Below the pieces are notes generated by a model, which was not told the DNA's origin, did not search any database, and saw only the letters and a program-made list of their open reading frames with translations. From Sesamum alatum (Eukaryota; Streptophyta; Magnoliopsida; Lamiales; Pedaliaceae), in NCBI GenBank assembly GCA_034509735.1, contig JACGWO010000007.1, forward strand, positions 22,782,046 through 22,846,045: 64,000 bases of DNA, read 5' to 3'. Positions 1-9,960 of the stretch are shown here, in pieces. Each line of letters opens with the position of its first letter. Within the stretch, counting starts at the first letter, position 1. Both the position numbers and the translations under genes were made by a program.

Positions 1-59
1 CGGTCTTCAATGGAAATAGGCACGGTCAACTCTTATAGTACACCAAACGATGCCGTTTT

Positions 60-230
60 TGCAATTAGGAACGGAACTAGTAACACATTAAGTAGTGAAT
101 GATCGTTCCTATGAAGTTCATTATCAATACAATGTCATAAAACGACGTCGTATTTGGCTTTGGGCACAGGCTTAGGAACGGTTATAACAAAATACGACCG
201 TTCCAAAGTTCTTATATAAATTAGACCCTT
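60..230. repeat. CACTA subterminal repeats, left cluster
   Basis: Several short copies of an AGGAACGG / CCGTTCC motif occur in mixed orientation (for example near 74, 102, 172 and 199). They match the motif that dominates 3340-4020 at the other side of the element. The left terminus itself is not in the window. Confidence 0.6.
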
Positions 231-249
231 AGCAGATTCATTCTCATTT

Positions 250-278
250 TTCTGCCTCTCTCTCTCTCTCTCTCTTTC

Positions 279-318
<40 letters not shown>
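250..318. repeat. CT microsatellite
   Basis: An almost pure (CT)n tract with a few T-rich interruptions. It opens spurious reading frames on both strands (Arg/Glu-rich on the minus strand), which are not supported as genes. Confidence 0.9.
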
Positions 319-319
<1 letters not shown>

Positions 320-330
320 TTCCCTCTCAC

Positions 331-547
331 CGTTGGCCGCCCACCACCACTACCATCCGCCATCACAGTGTGAGCCTCAACCACAGTCGCCCCACCATCG
401 TCGTTCACTGCCTCTGTTGACGCCTCCACTGTGCACCGCCACCACAGACGCCCCTTCCCCCCTCTCTCTTTCTCCTGCCTCCACTGTGCGCCACCACCAC
501 CGTCGTCCACCGCCTCCGTTGACGCCGCCACCCTCCCCTACCAAGTA
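331..547 (+). other. His/Pro-rich low-complexity open segment in the CACTA element
   Basis: A CCACCAC/CCGCC-rich stretch, open in more than one frame, ending just before an AT-rich tract. It could be a first exon or 5' UTR of the element's gene, because it is followed by intron-like AT-rich DNA and then another Pro/Gly-rich coding-like block at 1630. No domain is recognisable and codon content is simple sequence, so coding status is uncertain. Confidence 0.25.
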
Positions 548-1620
548 GGGTTTGCAAAAACCCTTTTTAATTTTTTTCTGTTTCCACTTTTAGGGACAGA
601 AATTGCATGTACTTTTAATTTTCTGGTTTTTTCTGTAATTTATGTAATGGTAGGGCATTTTTATGTAATTTTCGTATAGTTAGGGGATTTATCTGTAATT
701 TTTGTATAATTAAGTGGTTTATTTGTAATTTCTCTAATGCTAGGGATTCCTATGTAAATTTCAGTAATTTTTGGGTAATTATGCGAATTTTCTATAATTT
801 ACTGGTAATATTGAATTTTCTATAATTTCAGGAAATTGTTGTGTAATTTATGAATTTTCTGTAATTTCTGGAAAATGCCAATAAATTTTTGAATTTTATG
901 GAAATTCATTCTGATAAATTTAGTGTTGTTAGTGGTGGAATTTTCTGTAATTGTTGGAAATTCTATAAATGTTAATGTTTGGAAAATTTATGTAATTTAT
1001 GTGATTTTTCAGATTTTTACTGTAATTTTTAAGTATTTTCTATAATTTTTCAATATTTTTTAAAGCATTTCCGTATTTTTCAGTATTTTCTCTGAAAAAA
1101 CATATAAATTAAGTAATTTCTCTGAAAAAAAAACTATAAATTCTGTAATTTATAAAACTTTTTTGTAATTTTTAAAAACTTTCTCTATTTTCTGAAAGAA
1201 GATCCGGTACATTCTATAATTTTTTCTGAAAAAACCCTGTAAATTGTGTAATTTTTCAGTATTTTTTGAAAATTTTCTATAATTTTTTGTATTTTTTTTA
1301 AAAGAAAACAGTAAATACAATCTTTTTCTGAAAAAAAAATCTGTACATATTATATTTTTTTAAAATTTTCTATAATTTTCTTTGATTTTTTTAGTATGAG
1401 GTTGTAGGAAAATAGAAGGATTTAGTGCAATTAAAAGAATTTTGGGTATTAGTATATATTTTAGGAAATAATTGTAGAATTTAGTATACAATTTTAGGAT
1501 ATAGTTTACTTAATTATTTTAAAAAGTTAAAAAATTATCATTATTCAAATAAATTGATACTTACATTTATTCTTTAAATTCATACCACTAATATTTTGAA
1601 AAAATATTATAGATCATATT
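548..1620. repeat. AT-rich tract with recurring TGTAATTT words
   Basis: About 1.07 kb of strongly AT-rich DNA in which words such as TCTGTAATTT, TATGTAATTT and TTTTCTATAATTT recur every 20-50 bases on the same strand. It looks like a degenerate short-period expansion inside the CACTA element, possibly a long intron. No open frame of note. Confidence 0.5.
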
Positions 1621-1629
1621 TGGTTGGAT

Positions 1630-1945
1630 TTGTCTCCTCGAGGAGGTGGCCATACTAGCTGCCGTGGTCGTAGCCCATCGGTTCCACCACCAACGGGTGC
1701 TGCATCTCAGGTTGGGGAAGCAGCATTCCGACCACTCCCACCACCACCACCGACAGAGCAATCAGTTGCCGCACTAGTGCAGGATCAGGAGATCCGTCTA
1801 CTCTGACACGTGTCTGAGAGGCTGCCGGACCATCTACTCTCGCACTGGCAGCAGATCCGGCCCGTCCATGGCCTGTACCACCCCCACCTGCCCCACCACT
1901 CCCCCCACCATCACGTGCCAGTATATCACCCGCTGATGCCGGGTA
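1630..1945 (+). pseudogene. Pro/Gly-rich N-terminal part of the CACTA gene
   Basis: A GC-rich coding-like block encoding an Arg/Gly-then-Pro-rich segment (RGGG...PPPTG...PPPPPPTEQ) that runs to a stop at about 1806; adjacent frames stay Pro-rich to about 1945. Plant Ptta/En/Spm-type proteins commonly begin with such a low-complexity region before the conserved domain, and here the conserved domain follows at 2227 on the same strand. Assignment as the upstream exon is inference. Confidence 0.4.
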
Positions 1946-2226
1946 TATTTTTTTTAAAATATTTTTTTTAATTTAAATTATTATTTTTATGTCACAATAA
2001 TTATTATATAATTTCAAAGCTGAGCGCAAGATACACAAGCGCATGTATGTGGTGGTGCGAGGATACTATCCCTACCCTTGGGGTTGTTTACGCTAGGTGC
2101 CGCTAAAGCTCCAATATTTCTGGTTCAAGAGCCTGAAGGTAATGTACTTTATTTTCAATTTAACGGTATAAATTGATTTATTTATTAAATATAACATTTT
2201 ACTTATTTTTTTTTTTTTTCTTGCAG

Positions 2227-3112
2227 ATGACGTACTAGTGGGACTGTGACGATGAGTCCATGTTCAAAGTCTTCCACATGTTTGCGGGGAAGTACCTCCA
2301 CAAGAAGTTCGTTTTCGCCAGACAGTCTCTGGTGAAGCCTCTCTGGCTGGCGAACAAAGTCTGGCGGCAGCTCCTGCTGTACTAAGACAGAAAGGAGTTC
2401 AAGGATGAGTGCACCAAGAACAAGGCCAACCGGTCCGCCAACCCAACAATGTCCTCTACTGTCTACCGTGGGGGTTCTGCCTCCATCAAGATGCACAAGA
2501 GGAAAATGGTAAGAAATTTAAGTTTTTTAAAGTATTCATCAGTATTAAATTAAAACTGTAACAACTGTTCTTTTTTTTTTACAGGAGTCGCAACTCGGTC
2601 GGCCAGTCAAGCAGATGGAGTTATTCACCAGATGGTACAAGAAGAATGCCAACTGCGGTTGGAGGTGGCGGTAAACTTTATCTTTTTTTATTTTTGGAAA
2701 TAATAATAATAATTTACTATTTTTTGCAGGAGACGTTCCAGAAGTTGCTGGAGGGTCACCAGTATCAGGCCACGGGCGATCCTGGGGATCGTCCGACCCA
2801 ATTGGAGGGCTTGGTGGCGCAGACCGAGCAAGAGTTGTGGCTGGCTGCAGTCGGGGACAAGAACAAGGATCGGGTATTCGGTTTTGGTTCTAAGGCCCAC
2901 AGCCTTAGCCAGACCTTTACCTCGCCATCACCACCGCGACCACCACCGCCATCGTCAAACTTGGAGGATCGTATGGTCCGACTGGAGGAGATGATGGTCG
3001 ACATGATGAGCATGATGAAGACTTTGCAGACCAACAACTCCGCCGTTGGTCCATCACGGCCGCCGACAGACCCCCTCCCCCTCCAGACGATGATGATTTG
3101 GACCAAGACTAG
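2227..3112 (+). pseudogene. Decayed Ptta/En/Spm (Transposase_24-like) protein gene, three exon-like blocks
   Basis: Three blocks on the same strand resemble the plant transposase family PF03004. Block 1 (about 2227-2508) encodes a segment ending NKANRSANPTM...GGSASI and KMHKRKM, but has an in-frame TAA near 2383. Block 2 (2585-2672) follows an acceptor-like TTTACAG and encodes the short ELFTRWYKK segment. Block 3 (2731-3112) follows TTTTGCAG and encodes ETFQKLLEG, the ELWLAAVGDKNKDRVFGFGS signature, then a Pro-rich stretch and a Met-rich MMVDMMSMMKTLQ helix. AT-rich introns separate the blocks and match the family's usual exon order. The internal stop makes this a pseudogene of a CACTA passenger protein. 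It lacks the main DDE transposase (Transposase_21), so this copy looks non-autonomous or truncated by the window. Confidence 0.7.
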
Positions 3113-3339
3113 GGGGATGAGGTGTAGATTTAGGATTTTTTTTAAAAAAAATTATAATTAAATTGGATAAATTTTTTTTAATATATTGTTTTTGAAATTA
3201 TGCATTTTTTGGTGTTTAAATAATAATTATTTAACCAAATTCAAAAAATTATTAATAATTTAAATTTTATTTTAATAATAATAATGATTATTTATATAAT
3301 AATAAAAAAATTTAATCATTCATTTATTTAGGAATTGTC

Positions 3340-4020
3340 TTTTCAACGGTACGAATTTCATAAAAATCGACATAACCGTTCCAACGGATGACCGGTTTAA
3401 TGAGACGACCAATCCAAAACTATATAAACGAGAATTCCAAATTAGGGGCCAACCGTTCCTATAATTAGTCCAAATTCAGTGACTTCCTGGTATAGTTAGT
3501 GTTCCGAATCGAATACCTAAAATCAGTCCAAACACATATTCCAAATAAATATTAAAAACCCGTTCCTATATTACTTAGCAAAGCAGGTCTAGGGGTGTTC
3601 CACCTACCGTTCCAACATCTATCCCCAAACAAATAGTACACCTTTCCAATTTGTATTCTAGACAGTGAAAAAATGTATCTCCAATATATTTAGTGCGCTG
3701 CAAACCGAGTTCCTACGATCGTTCCAAATTATGTGAATTACATAAGATGTGGCCGTTCCTTAAATATTAACCATGTGTTCCAAATACACAAATTATATAT
3801 TCATACACACAAAGCTAGTTAGGAACGGTCTTTACCTTGTACGCCAAAAACAGTTCCAAAATAGGAACGGTCTAGGTGGAACCGTTCCTAAATATTAGGA
3901 ATGCCTCTAGTTTCAACGGAATGTTGACCGTTCCATAACCATTCCTAATCGAAGTCCAAGTTCATCTAGTGATCTTTTTATGGTTCAAAAAGGAAAAAAA
4001 GACCGTTCCTAAAACCGTTT
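3340..4020. repeat. CACTA subterminal repeats, right cluster
   Basis: At least a dozen ACCGTTCC or GGAACGGT units lie in both orientations within 680 bp, ending about 25 bp before the TAGTG terminus. Their density next to a terminal inverted repeat is typical of CACTA transposase-binding arrays. Confidence 0.8.
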
Positions 4021-4044
4021 CAATTCCCGCATTTTTTTGTAGTG

Positions 4045-4423
4045 GATCTTGAAAAAGAGACGTACATCGACGTGATCCTTCAGACTCCTCATCCTCATTC
4101 GACCCGTTTATTTTCAACTACAACTTGAATAGGCTTGAGAAAGACCTTCATGAGTTGATAAACATGTTGGTCCAGGACAAGGCAATGATTGACAAACCTG
4201 CACCGTCGGTACTAGTGGGAGAGGCTTCAACCTATAAAGCGAAAGGCAAGGGTGTCGGACAAACCGCTGCCAGCACTTTACATGCTCCTGTTACACCATT
4301 AGCTGGGGGTAAAGAAAAGAGGAAGAGGGTTCGGTAGTCAAAGATTCCAAACAATGTCTGCATTAACTGCCGGAAAAAAGGGCATTGGAAGAGACAGTGT
4401 CCTAAACTCCTCTCCAATGAAGG
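4045..4423 (+). pseudogene. copia GAG relic ending in a CCHC zinc knuckle
   Basis: Plus-strand fragment related to the GAG of the copia elements further right. It encodes ETYIDVILQ, LEKDLHELINMLVQ, a Lys-rich linker and the knuckle CINCRKKGHWKRQC (C-x2-C-x4-H-x4-C), but needs at least two frame changes and contains a stop at 4335. Similarity stops abruptly at about 4423. The left side is cut by the CACTA terminus, so the CACTA element inserted into this older gag. It is the only copia coding fragment on the plus strand here. Confidence 0.8.
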
Positions 4424-4901
4424 TAATTTAGTTTGAGCTTTAACATGAATACTACTCACTTATTTGAGTTCTTCATGATCTGCGGATGGTTTGTAGGTGG
4501 TGATAGGGAGTAGAAAGCTGAGACGGACTATCCTAAAGTTTAGCGATGTAAGGGTTGTAGTTGCAAAGGCTAGAGGACTAGTTAGGCGTAACCATATATT
4601 GATCATGTTAGGATAGAGTTAATAGGAATTATGTAACCTAGCATGATCAAGCTATATTTTCTTCTATTATTGGATAATTTCAGATTACAAGTTTTGATCA
4701 ATAAAGTTTCTTTATTTGAAAAAGAATAACTATTCTTGTCTGCTAGGTTAGTTACATGATTGATTTCACACTATTAGATCATGAATCCTCAAAATAAATG
4801 ATTAAAAATAGATAATCAAGATAAACTTATGAAATTTGTATCCATAAGCTAGGATGGTTTTTCTCTAGTTAAGGATGAGTAATTTGAAAGATTTAAAGAG
4901 T
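4424..4901. other. Unassigned AT-rich spacer with a foldback
   Basis: No gene or recognisable transposon domain. A near-perfect 14-bp inverted repeat (TTGATCATGTTAGG at 4599-4612 against CCTAGCATGATCAA at 4640-4653) would form a hairpin with a loop of about 27 bases. The stretch separates the copia gag relic from the minus-strand L1 piece. Confidence 0.4.
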
Positions 4902-5224
4902 CTAGCGATAGACGATTTGAGTCGAATAGCCTACAAGTCCTTTATGAGAAGGAAAGACTGTAAAGATGTTTTGTAGGACAAAGTGAACTTGCCAATAGTC
5001 TAAATTCAACATTTCCTTTAACCACGTTGCCTTACCACTCGTACAATTCGTTTCCGACAAAAAGACCACCAAGGGATTAAACTCGCGAAGAAGTTCGCGT
5101 AAATGTCGAATTGTCCCGGCCCCCCCAATCCCGTGATTATTCCAAGCCAGGCAACTCATGGCGATCAGTGAAGGCGCACTACCAACTCCGCCGTTGAAGA
5201 AAGACAGGCCAGAAAAGACGATTT
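4902..5224 (-). pseudogene. L1 retrotransposon piece 1: start of the endonuclease domain
   Basis: Minus-strand reading frame with the plant L1 ORF2 start pattern: MSCLAWNNHGIGG, then TIRHLRELLREFNPLVVFLSET. This is the N-terminal part of the apurinic-like endonuclease, where the first Asn and the SET glutamate are active-site residues of the family. The frame degenerates below about 5000 and no reverse transcriptase follows. The right edge at 5224 is cut by copia element 1; the L1 resumes at 13994. Confidence 0.75.
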
Positions 5225-5677
5225 TGAGAGATTGTGGATCGTCCCGGGAAATAGCGCGAACGCGGAAGCGCCCTATAAAATTAAATAACAAAATTTAAAC
5301 ATGTTTTTACGTAAAATAAAGAACACGTTCAACGGCTGTACCCTTGAAGTTCCTGGGTGTTCGGTGTATCTCATGAATTAAAAGCATATAAACAATCATG
5401 GAGGCCATAGGATTTAAAATAAAAGAAGAGACGAAAACGTAAAGGGAATTACCGATTTGTCGTTTTCGTCTTCTAACCGGTACTCGCGTTGTTCCCCGAT
5501 TTGCACCAAATCTCGTATGTGAGATTCTCCAAATTGTGACACGCAATCCGCCCACGTATCTTGCACGTCGTGCTAACGAACGAACAAGTATATAGGAGAG
5601 GACGGATCAATCACACATTATTAATTAACGGGATTAATCCTCCTTTTTGTTCAATTGTTAACACAAAAGAACAAACT

Positions 5678-5713
<36 letters not shown>

Positions 5714-7197
5714 GACGAGAGAGGGAGAGCCGAGAGAGTGTGTGTGTTGTGTGTGTTGGAGTTTCATCATCATCTCTTATGGTGAGGGGCTAGGACTATT
5801 TATAGAGGAGGAGTTTAATCCTCTTCAAACTCCAACTCTAGAAGACTAATTTGACTAGAATTTTGACCTAGTGAAAGTCCTAGTCAAAGTAGTAATTTTT
5901 AACCTAGTCAAATTAATCCTAGCCATCCATCTCTCCTTTTAATCTCAACCATTAATTTAATTTAATAGAATATTTAAAAAGCTATTTGAATAATCCAAAG
6001 GGAAATAAATAAATATAAATATTTATTCTAGGCCCATTAAATTAATTTTTTAATAAATCTAATTTATTAGATTAATCCCTTTTATCTAATAAAATGAATT
6101 AATTCTCTCCAAGAAAATTAAGGACCCGATTAAATCCAATTTAATCATTCCATTTCTCCAATATTTAATTCTAAATTAAATACTTAATGTGTGCGGATTG
6201 TGTGTGACTCTTTAGGTTCACCTTTCAGCTAGACTTGGTCGGATTCCTAGAATCCGCACGTTACCGTGGGTGGCCATCTAGCAACGGTCTATGGCACTAG
6301 AGACTAGGTGAATATTCGGGGATGAACATTTAGGCTCTAACAGTACACTTGTCCTTCTATCTTCGGTCTCACCACTTAGGGTCTAAGGCACGAAAAATGC
6401 AGGTACCCATTTCGGACCTAAGTGTCGGTCTATCCTTACTAAACGCCGCAAGGGAAACCTTCCCTTCTGTTCAGTTACTGTGGCCACAGATTTTAGGGAC
6501 AGGACACAGAGCATATGTGAGACTCAACTGTCAATGCCTTTTGACAGGAGACAGATCCTTTCTTGGAAACTACTGTCACTCTGCACACTGGAGCTGCACT
6601 AGATATGGCTTATGACTACTCAAGTGCATCTTGGCAATCTCTCACCATATCTAAGATACAACCCTGATGTACAGGTAAACTCAGCAGTTCCTCAAGTGAA
6701 AGGACTTGACCTGTACTGTTGGAACCGGGAACACACGTCATACCTAGCCGACCCTACTCAAGGTCCTCCTTGAGACGGTTCCCGCGAGTCACCTTAGTCA
6801 GATGCTCCCTAGCAAGCTAACCTACTAACACTGCTTAGACGATCTTCGTCACCCGTCAATGAAATACGACAGCAGATGCTTAGTGCAATTCTCAAGGGGA
6901 ATCTCGGTACCCATTTTCGAGATTCCTTGACTTGAAGATTTCCGAACTGATTCGACGGGATTGATTTCATAGACCTACCTCTAAGCGTAGTCCTAGTCCC
7001 CGAAGTACGTTTTCGGTCCGTGGGCTTTGTTTGCGTAGTGAACAGATACGTAATGCAAATAAAGTAAACACAAACAAAGTAATGCTAAATGAATTTCACT
7101 TCTTTATTCATTAATAATTTATCAAATACTTGAAATTGTGTAGACATAGGTTACATTTTGCCTACCAAGATTGGCTACATGGTCACCTATTCTAACA
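5225..7197 (-). repeat. 3' LTR of copia element 1 (family A)
   Basis: About 1973 bp, starting TGAGAGATTGTGG and ending CTATTCTAACA on the plus strand. Read in the element's own direction it starts TGTTAGAATAGG and carries a TATA box (CTATAAATAG) at 5805-5796, with a pyrimidine-rich CT tract downstream (about 5681-5710 on the plus strand as GA). The polypurine tract lies immediately right. Confidence 0.9.
5796..5805 (-). promoter_or_regulatory. LTR TATA box (element 1, 3' LTR)
   Basis: CTATAAATAG on the minus strand, with equivalents in the other LTRs of the group (for example 12578-12586 and 35682-35691). About 30 bases downstream would be the start of the LTR transcript, followed by the CT-rich leader. 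Confidence 0.6.
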
Positions 7198-7212
7198 ATC
7201 TCCCACTTGACC
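7198..7212 (-). promoter_or_regulatory. Polypurine tract of copia element 1
   Basis: On the minus strand GGTCAAGTGGGAGAT abuts the 3' LTR. The same purine-rich stretch adjoins the other left-hand LTRs (16901, 22476 and 30709), which identifies the plus-strand primer site and the orientation. Confidence 0.8.
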
Positions 7213-7931
7213 TTAAAAGCCAATCGCCCATATGTCTAACCCCCATCTTCTCAAGATGTTGCATATGAGCGCTCTGCTACATAGGCTTTGTCAGCGGATC
7301 TGTTGTGTTGTCTGCTGAGTTGACTCAGCCCATCCGAACGTCACCTCTTCCTACCATTTCTCTTAGAAGATTTTTAGCGTCTAAGAATGTGTTTGGAACG
7401 ATGATGAGATCTCGGTTCCTTTGCTTGCGCTATTGCTCTGTTGTTATCACAAAAGATGAGAGCGGGCTCGGTGATGCTAGGCACCACACCCAACTCTTAG
7501 ATGTAGTTTCTCATCCAAACCGCTTCCTTGGCAGCTTCTGAAGCTGCTATGTATTCGGCCTCAGTAGTGGAATCAGCAGTGGTTGCTTGTTTGGAACTTT
7601 TCCAAGCCACTACTCCTCCATTGAGCTTGAATACATAACCCAATTGAGACTTGGCATCATCGTTATCAGACTGGAAGCTAGCGTTGCAGGATTCAGGATC
7701 AGTTCTCCATTGCCATATACTAAGAACATTTCCTTAGTCCTCCTCAGGTACCTAAGGATGCCCTTAACAGCATTCCAATGTGCCTCTCCTGCACAAGACT
7801 GATATCTACTTGTTACGCTCAACGTGTAAGCAATGTCAGGCCTGTAGCAGTGGACAGCATATCGGATGCTACCTACGGCAGAAGCATAGGCGATGACTTT
7901 CATTCTTTCAAGTTCCTCATCAGTCTGCGGG
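7213..7931 (-). pseudogene. copia RNase H domain, element 1 (3' part)
   Basis: Minus-strand remnant of the copia RNase H, the nuclease that removes RNA from the RNA:DNA hybrid during reverse transcription. Recognisable pieces are the TTEAEYIAASEAAKE-type signature (around 7540-7580), the SSKQATT stretch, and the upstream ASAVGSIRYAVHCYRPDIAY, SVTSRYQSC and GILRYLRRTKEMFLVYGNGEL motifs (7690-7900). Several frame changes and substitutions relative to element C break it. The domain is interrupted at 7931 by the L1 insertion; its upstream continuation resumes at 8683. Confidence 0.85.
7911..7931. repeat. Target-site duplication of the inserted L1, left copy
   Basis: The 21 bases 7911-7931 recur exactly at 8683-8703, on either side of the L1 body. 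The sequence belongs to the copia RT-RNase H junction. Length and perfection indicate target-primed reverse transcription. Confidence 0.95.
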
Positions 7932-8365
7932 CAGGGGCGGCAGGCATTAGTCAGGACGCAATCAGACAGGTGCGCCTCGCATATCAGTATGCATTGGGCA
8001 CTACGACTAGTGTGATTGCAGAGCTTACTGCTGTCTGGCGTGGTTTGGAGCTTGCATTGGCGCATGGCCTGGCCCCCTTAGTGGTTGAGGTGGATGCAAC
8101 GACAGTAATTCAGCTTTTACAGTCTCGGGCTTCAGAGAAATGGGAGATACAGCACTTGCTCATGCGTATCATACAGATCCAACAGGTGCTAGGCTCGGAT
8201 GTCCGACACATCTTTCGGGAGGCGAATGGGGCGGCTGATCATCTTGCGAAGGAAGACGCCGACCTGCAGGTGACTAGGGTGTTGCATCAGGGTGATATTA
8301 CGGGAGTATTACGCGGCATTGTCAGACTTGATAGACTGGGCACCCCCTACCTTCGTAGAGGGTAA
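7932..8365 (+). pseudogene. L1 ORF2 C-terminal RNase H (RVT_3 type), truncated
   Basis: Encodes the RNase H domain typical of plant L1 ORF2 C-termini. Visible are AELTAVWRGLELALAHG (catalytic Glu), LVVEVDATTVIQLL (catalytic Asp), DVRHIFREANGAADHLAKE (final Asp of the fold) and a stop at 8363-8365. The 5' end is missing through truncation. The frame happens to stay open leftwards through antisense copia DNA to an ATG at 7778, giving a 195-codon chimeric frame whose first 51 codons are not L1. The domain itself looks intact, but nothing suggests it is expressed. Confidence 0.85.
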
Positions 8366-8682
8366 GAGTTGACTGTATTTGGACAGGGGTACTGGAGGCA
8401 CAGAGGAGATATGGGCACGGCAGGAGTGGAGGTATGGCACGACGACTGGTTGCTAGTTTAGGATCTTTTTTCTTTGCTAGGATAGCCTTTGTATTGTAAA
8501 GGGAGTAAGTACTCCTTGTTTACTGCTTTTACAATAAGATAGATTCTGACTTGTAAAGGGAGTAAGCACTCCTCGTTTACTGCTTTCAACATTGTACAAA
8601 AATTGAATTTTTTTGGTAATAAACAGGTAGGGGTCCGCCAAACCCCCCGCCTAGGCACAGGCGGCTTTAAAAAAAAAAAAAA
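7932..8682 (+). mobile_element. 5'-truncated L1 (LINE) insertion with poly(A) tail
   Basis: A 751-bp plus-strand L1 3' end inserted in copia element 1. It begins inside the C-terminal RNase H of ORF2, continues through a 3' UTR and ends in a run of about 16 A at 8668-8682. A perfect 21-bp target duplication flanks it (7911-7931 and 8683-8703). It runs opposite to the host element. Its 3' UTR contains two copies of a 57-bp unit (8495-8551 and 8552-8596) with the palindrome-like word AGTAAGTACTCC. Confidence 0.95.
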
Positions 8683-9960
8683 AGTTCCTCATCAGTCTGC
8701 GGGGACTGTTTCTTGGATAACTTGATCCCATGCCTCATGGGAAGGAATCCTCGTTTGGAGTTGTCCATCTGATATCTCTTTAGGACTTTCTTCATATATG
8801 AGTTTTGGGTAAGCCCTAACATCCTTCGAGATCTGTCCCTGAGAATCTGGATGCCTAGGGTGTAGGAGGCTTCACCCAAGTCCTTCATGTAAAACTGGGT
8901 TGATAACCATGCTTTTGTGTCACCCAACATTCTAACATCATTACCTATGAGTAGAATGTCATCCACATAAAGCACTAAGAACACTATAGAGCTCCCACTG
9001 ACCTTCTTGTATACACAAGGGTCGGATTCATTTTTTATGAAGTCATAGCCCCGTATCATTTCACCAAAGCGAATGTTCCAAATTCGGGATGCTTGTTTGA
9101 GGCCATAGATGGACTTCTGGAGACGACAGACCTTCTGTTCTTCTCCAGTGACTGTGAAACCCTCCGGCTGATCCATATAGATCTCTTCCTCAACGAGACC
9201 ATTGAGGAAGGCCGTTTTCACGTCCATCTGTCATATCTCATAGTCATACCATGCTGCTATGGCGAGCAGGATCCGAATGGATTTAGCCATGGCTACCGGT
9301 GAGTAGGTGTCCTCAAAATCGACCCCGGGTCGTTGAGTGTACCCCTTAGCTACTAGTCTAGCCTTAAAAGTCATGACTTCTCCATCAACGCCAAGTTTGC
9401 GCTTGTAGACCCACTTATAGCCAACTGGTTTAACACCTTTCGGTGGATCTACAAGTCTCCAGAGTTGGTTCTCGCTCATGGTGTCCATTTCGATTTTCAT
9501 GGCCTCAAGCCATTTCCCGGAGTCGATGTCAGACATCGCTTCCCCGTATGTCTTAGGATTGTTATCCAGTAGACCGGTCGTATTTAGAAAGCCATATCTC
9601 ACTGGAGGTCTGGACTCTCTAGTAGACCTACGGAGAACGGGAACGTCAGTGGTGACTGTGGGCGCTGACTGTGTAGGAGCTGGCGGTTCAGGTACAGGGG
9701 CCGGCTGTTCCTGAGGCTGTCCTACATGCCTACCATGCTGGACTTCTCAAGGTCGGTCAGTCCTTCGGGTATCTATCCTGAATCCTCTAAGTGAGGAATC
9801 CCCGGCTACCTCTGATGACTGGTTTCCATTACTTCATTCCTCAAGTATCAGTTCATCAGGTTGGATATCCTCTGGGAAGCCCTGTTCCAAGAATACTGCG
9901 TTCCTTGAAACAAATACCTTTTGTTCCAAGGGGTCATAAAAGTAATAACCTGCAGTTTCT
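8683..9960 (-). pseudogene. copia reverse transcriptase and integrase tail, element 1
   Basis: Minus-strand remnant of the RT (RVT_2) region. In order are ETGPPMRYGFL-type and SDIDSGKWLEAMKIEMD (about 9500-9600), WVYKRKLGVDGE, ARLVAKGYTQRPGVDFEDTYSPVA, then MDVKTAFLNG, and the catalytic LYVDDILLIGND near 8960. A TGG-to-TGA change at 9228-9230 truncates the frame between YDYEI and QMDVK. Left of it the frame stays open to the L1 duplication. To the right the Pro-rich linker to integrase is frameshifted, and integrase stops after the VGYP-type motif at about 9955, where the deletion begins. The polymerase active-site residues are present, but the protein cannot be made. Confidence 0.85.

Larger units (their letters stand above)
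1..4044 (+). mobile_element. CACTA (En/Spm) DNA transposon, 3' part; 5' end outside window
   Basis: The right end reads ...TTTTTTTGTAGTG at 4034-4044, the reverse complement of CACTACAAAAAAA, the usual CACTA terminal inverted repeat. Short subterminal repeats with the core GGAACGGT or ACCGTTCC are scattered in both orientations at 60-230 and very densely at 3340-4020, as expected for transposase binding sites near CACTA ends. A decayed Transposase_24-type gene lies in between. The three bases after the end (GAT, 4045-4047) would be one copy of the 3-bp target duplication; the other copy lies left of the window. The element interrupts a copia gag relic. Confidence 0.85.

Noticed and set aside
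244..531. 95-codon Arg/Glu-rich minus-strand frame
   Set aside because: Translation of a CT microsatellite and CCACCAC repeats.
6238..6254. Heat-shock element in the LTRs (TTCCTAGAA within a palindrome)
   Set aside because: The two half-sites are spaced by three bases, not the two of the usual nTTCnnGAAn unit, and the palindrome decays in family C left LTR and is absent in family D, so a heat-response claim is not supported.
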